A DNA stretch of 33,071 nucleotides. Origin: Microcaldota archaeon (GTDB lineage Archaea; Micrarchaeota; Micrarchaeia; Anstonellales; Bilamarchaeaceae). The first letter of the stretch is position 1, and every line of letters begins with the position of its first letter. Below are positions 31,868 through 33,071 of the stretch, one piece after another. The notes below the pieces were generated by a model. It worked only from the letters and a program-made list of their open reading frames with translations, was not told where the DNA came from and did no database searches. The stretch spans positions 1 to 33,071 of the forward strand of contig JAHJBM010000023.1 in assembly GCA_018813505.1 (NCBI GenBank), given 5' to 3'. Made by a program: the position numbers and the translations under genes.

Positions 31868-33071
31868 TCAGAAATTTATCCTGTTCTTTATCGAATATAA
31901 CGATTTCGATCCAGTGCTGTCTAAAAGCGATTCGTAGGTAAATAATACAAACCCTTCTGCATACCAAGTTGCCAATATATCTGATCTTAAATCTTGGAAT
32001 AGACTTACGGCATTAGCATTTTTGTCTGTTGTGTCTGGTATCGGCCATGCCCTGAGGTCTGCCATTATCGGTACAGCAGGATAATTCCTTTGAAGGGCAG
32101 CTATCTCTAACTCAATACTGGTCCATGCACCAGCTCCGAAACGAGTATATGTCATAGGCATTATCATTTCAAGATATTGGAGTGTATTCTCCTGTCCAAG
32201 TTTGATTCTATATATATCTTGAGGCATTGCATTTCCGGATATTACAAATTCTGGATATCTTTCAACAACCTGCTTAACAAAATTTGCTGGTGCGTCTTGA
32301 TCTACTATCCATTCGTAAACGTTTGGAGGAGCGTTTTCATCATATCCTCTACATACAGCAGGTCCTACATCATTGTATCTAATATAATCAAGGCTGATAC
32401 CATAAAGTCTTGAGCCATATCTTCTTGTAATCTCATCAAGAACCTTAAGCTCATGTTGAACCACTCTTTCGTTCGTTGGTTCTGCAAATACAATGCTCTC
32501 ACAATCTGGTTCAACCCTGCCAAATACTCCTCTTATTCCGTTCCAGGCTTGTTCTCCCCATCCACCAATATAACCTTTTTGTCCTTCAATCTTTGCAGCT
32601 TCCCTATCCTGAAATATCGGAACCCAAGCATGTACCTTTAGGGTTTTGCGTCCTCTTTTATATACTACTCTGCAGGTGTTGATAATGGCCCCTACTGGGT
32701 CAAACGTTGTATTCGGATTATTTTGTTCGCTGGAATATAATGGATAACCGGCTGGATCGGCACACTGCTTTTCATCATCCACCCTAAACCCAACAAAAAT
32801 ATCAGTAACCCCACTATCACGAAGGTCTTTGCAAGCCGCTGCTATGCTACGATTGCCTACGACAATAACTGGGGCGTTAGTACTTAAATCGGATTTGTAG
32901 AACTGACCCTTACATGGCCGTATAAATACCCCTTTTCTTTGTTTATTTCGCATTTCTTTAAGTGTTTTATTCATCTCTTCTATGCTTGGCCCACGTGGTT
33001 CATTATCAGATATTTCGGTGTCAGAGTTTTTTACACAATCATAGACAAATCCATATCCGAGTCGTTCATCA
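31868..33071 (-). CDS. Glycoside-hydrolase-like TIM barrel protein (GHL10/DUF187-like), partial
   Basis: The tracked ORF starts at 32974, but the frame is open to the right edge (DERLGYGFVYDCVKNSD...), so the 5' end is missing. The barrel motifs LKVHAWVPIF, YGISLDYIRYND and MIMPMTYTRFG follow the order of GHL10-type proteins, in which the L-D-Y-I-R-Y strand holds a catalytic-type Asp. The family is thought to act on polysaccharides at the cell surface. It is followed by a propeller lipoprotein in the same operon, suggesting a cell-surface pair. Substrate unknown. Confidence 0.7.
   Translation of the reverse strand, partial: DERLGYGFVYDCVKNSDTEISDNEPRGPSIEEMNKTLKEMRNKQRKGVFIRPCKGQFYKSDLSTNAPVIVVGNRSIAAACKDLRDSGVTDIFVGFRVDDEKQCADPAGYPLYSSEQNNPNTTFDPVGAIINTCRVVYKRGRKTLKVHAWVPIFQDREAAKIEGQKGYIGGWGEQAWNGIRGVFGRVEPDCESIVFAEPTNERVVQHELKVLDEITRRYGSRLYGISLDYIRYNDVGPAVCRGYDENAPPNVYEWIVDQDAPANFVKQVVERYPEFVISGNAMPQDIYRIKLGQENTLQYLEMIMPMTYTRFGAGAWTSIELEIAALQRNYPAVPIMADLRAWPIPDTTDKNANAVSLFQDLRSDILATWYAEGFVLFTYESLLDSTGSKSLYSIKNRINF

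Overview
The window looks archaeal. The genes include archaeal-type ribosomal proteins (uS10, uL1, uL10/P0, the P1 stalk protein and a 37-codon eL41-like gene), an AMP phosphorylase / ribose-1,5-bisphosphate isomerase pair, RtcA, TldD, DUF763, HicAB and HEPN-MNT modules. Many genes have a TATA-like box about 25-30 nt before the ATG (leaderless), while internal operon genes use GGTGA-type ribosome binding sites. The DNA is AT-rich and dense. The mix suggests a small-genome euryarchaeal or DPANN-type lineage; no rRNA gene is present to fix the phylum. I saw no tRNA, rRNA, CRISPR array or transposase.

Layout. 1-2190 (-): two GT-C membrane glycosyltransferases, the first broken by an in-frame TAA and running off the left edge. 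2538-5301 (+): a small two-TM pilin-like protein, a KaiC-like/roadblock pair and an MNT-HEPN toxin-antitoxin pair with an operator-like repeat cluster. 5400-8623 (+): TldD, a TctA-like permease, HicB/HicA. 8718-17242: a carbamoyl-phosphate block, with carAB (-) divergent from a DMT permease-pyrE-pyrF operon (+), then a HEAT-like protein (+) and argF (-). CarAB can therefore feed both pyrimidine and arginine synthesis. 17352-21312: rps10 with a structured leader, an AIM24-like/2-TM pair (-), eL41 and uL1-uL10-P1. 21482-24359: an unknown basic protein and the AMP-salvage pair. 24402-27401: an Lrp/AsnC regulator divergent from a GNAT acetyltransferase and an M20 deacylase, with an operator palindrome, a long leader and a coupled 16-codon upstream ORF. 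27393-29115 (-): DUF763 and an unknown protein. 29242-30630: a candidate ncRNA, then rtcA with a duplicated 5' end. 30644-33071 (-): a beta-propeller-like lipoprotein and a glycoside-hydrolase-like protein running off the right edge.

The most interesting signal is a pair of matching three-way-junction elements, one in the rps10 leader (17392-17467) and one inside a duplication of the rtcA start (29556-29630). Both have an 8-bp closing stem followed directly by two CC...GG hairpins with an odd base in the same places. The paired positions differ between copies by compensatory changes, and a GAGGT ribosome binding site follows in both. At rtcA the element lies between two 35-bp copies of the gene start, giving a 48-codon upstream ORF that ends in an ATGA overlap with the real start. 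I know of no described family that matches. It could be a mobile or modular leader element with a translational-control role; that function is inference.
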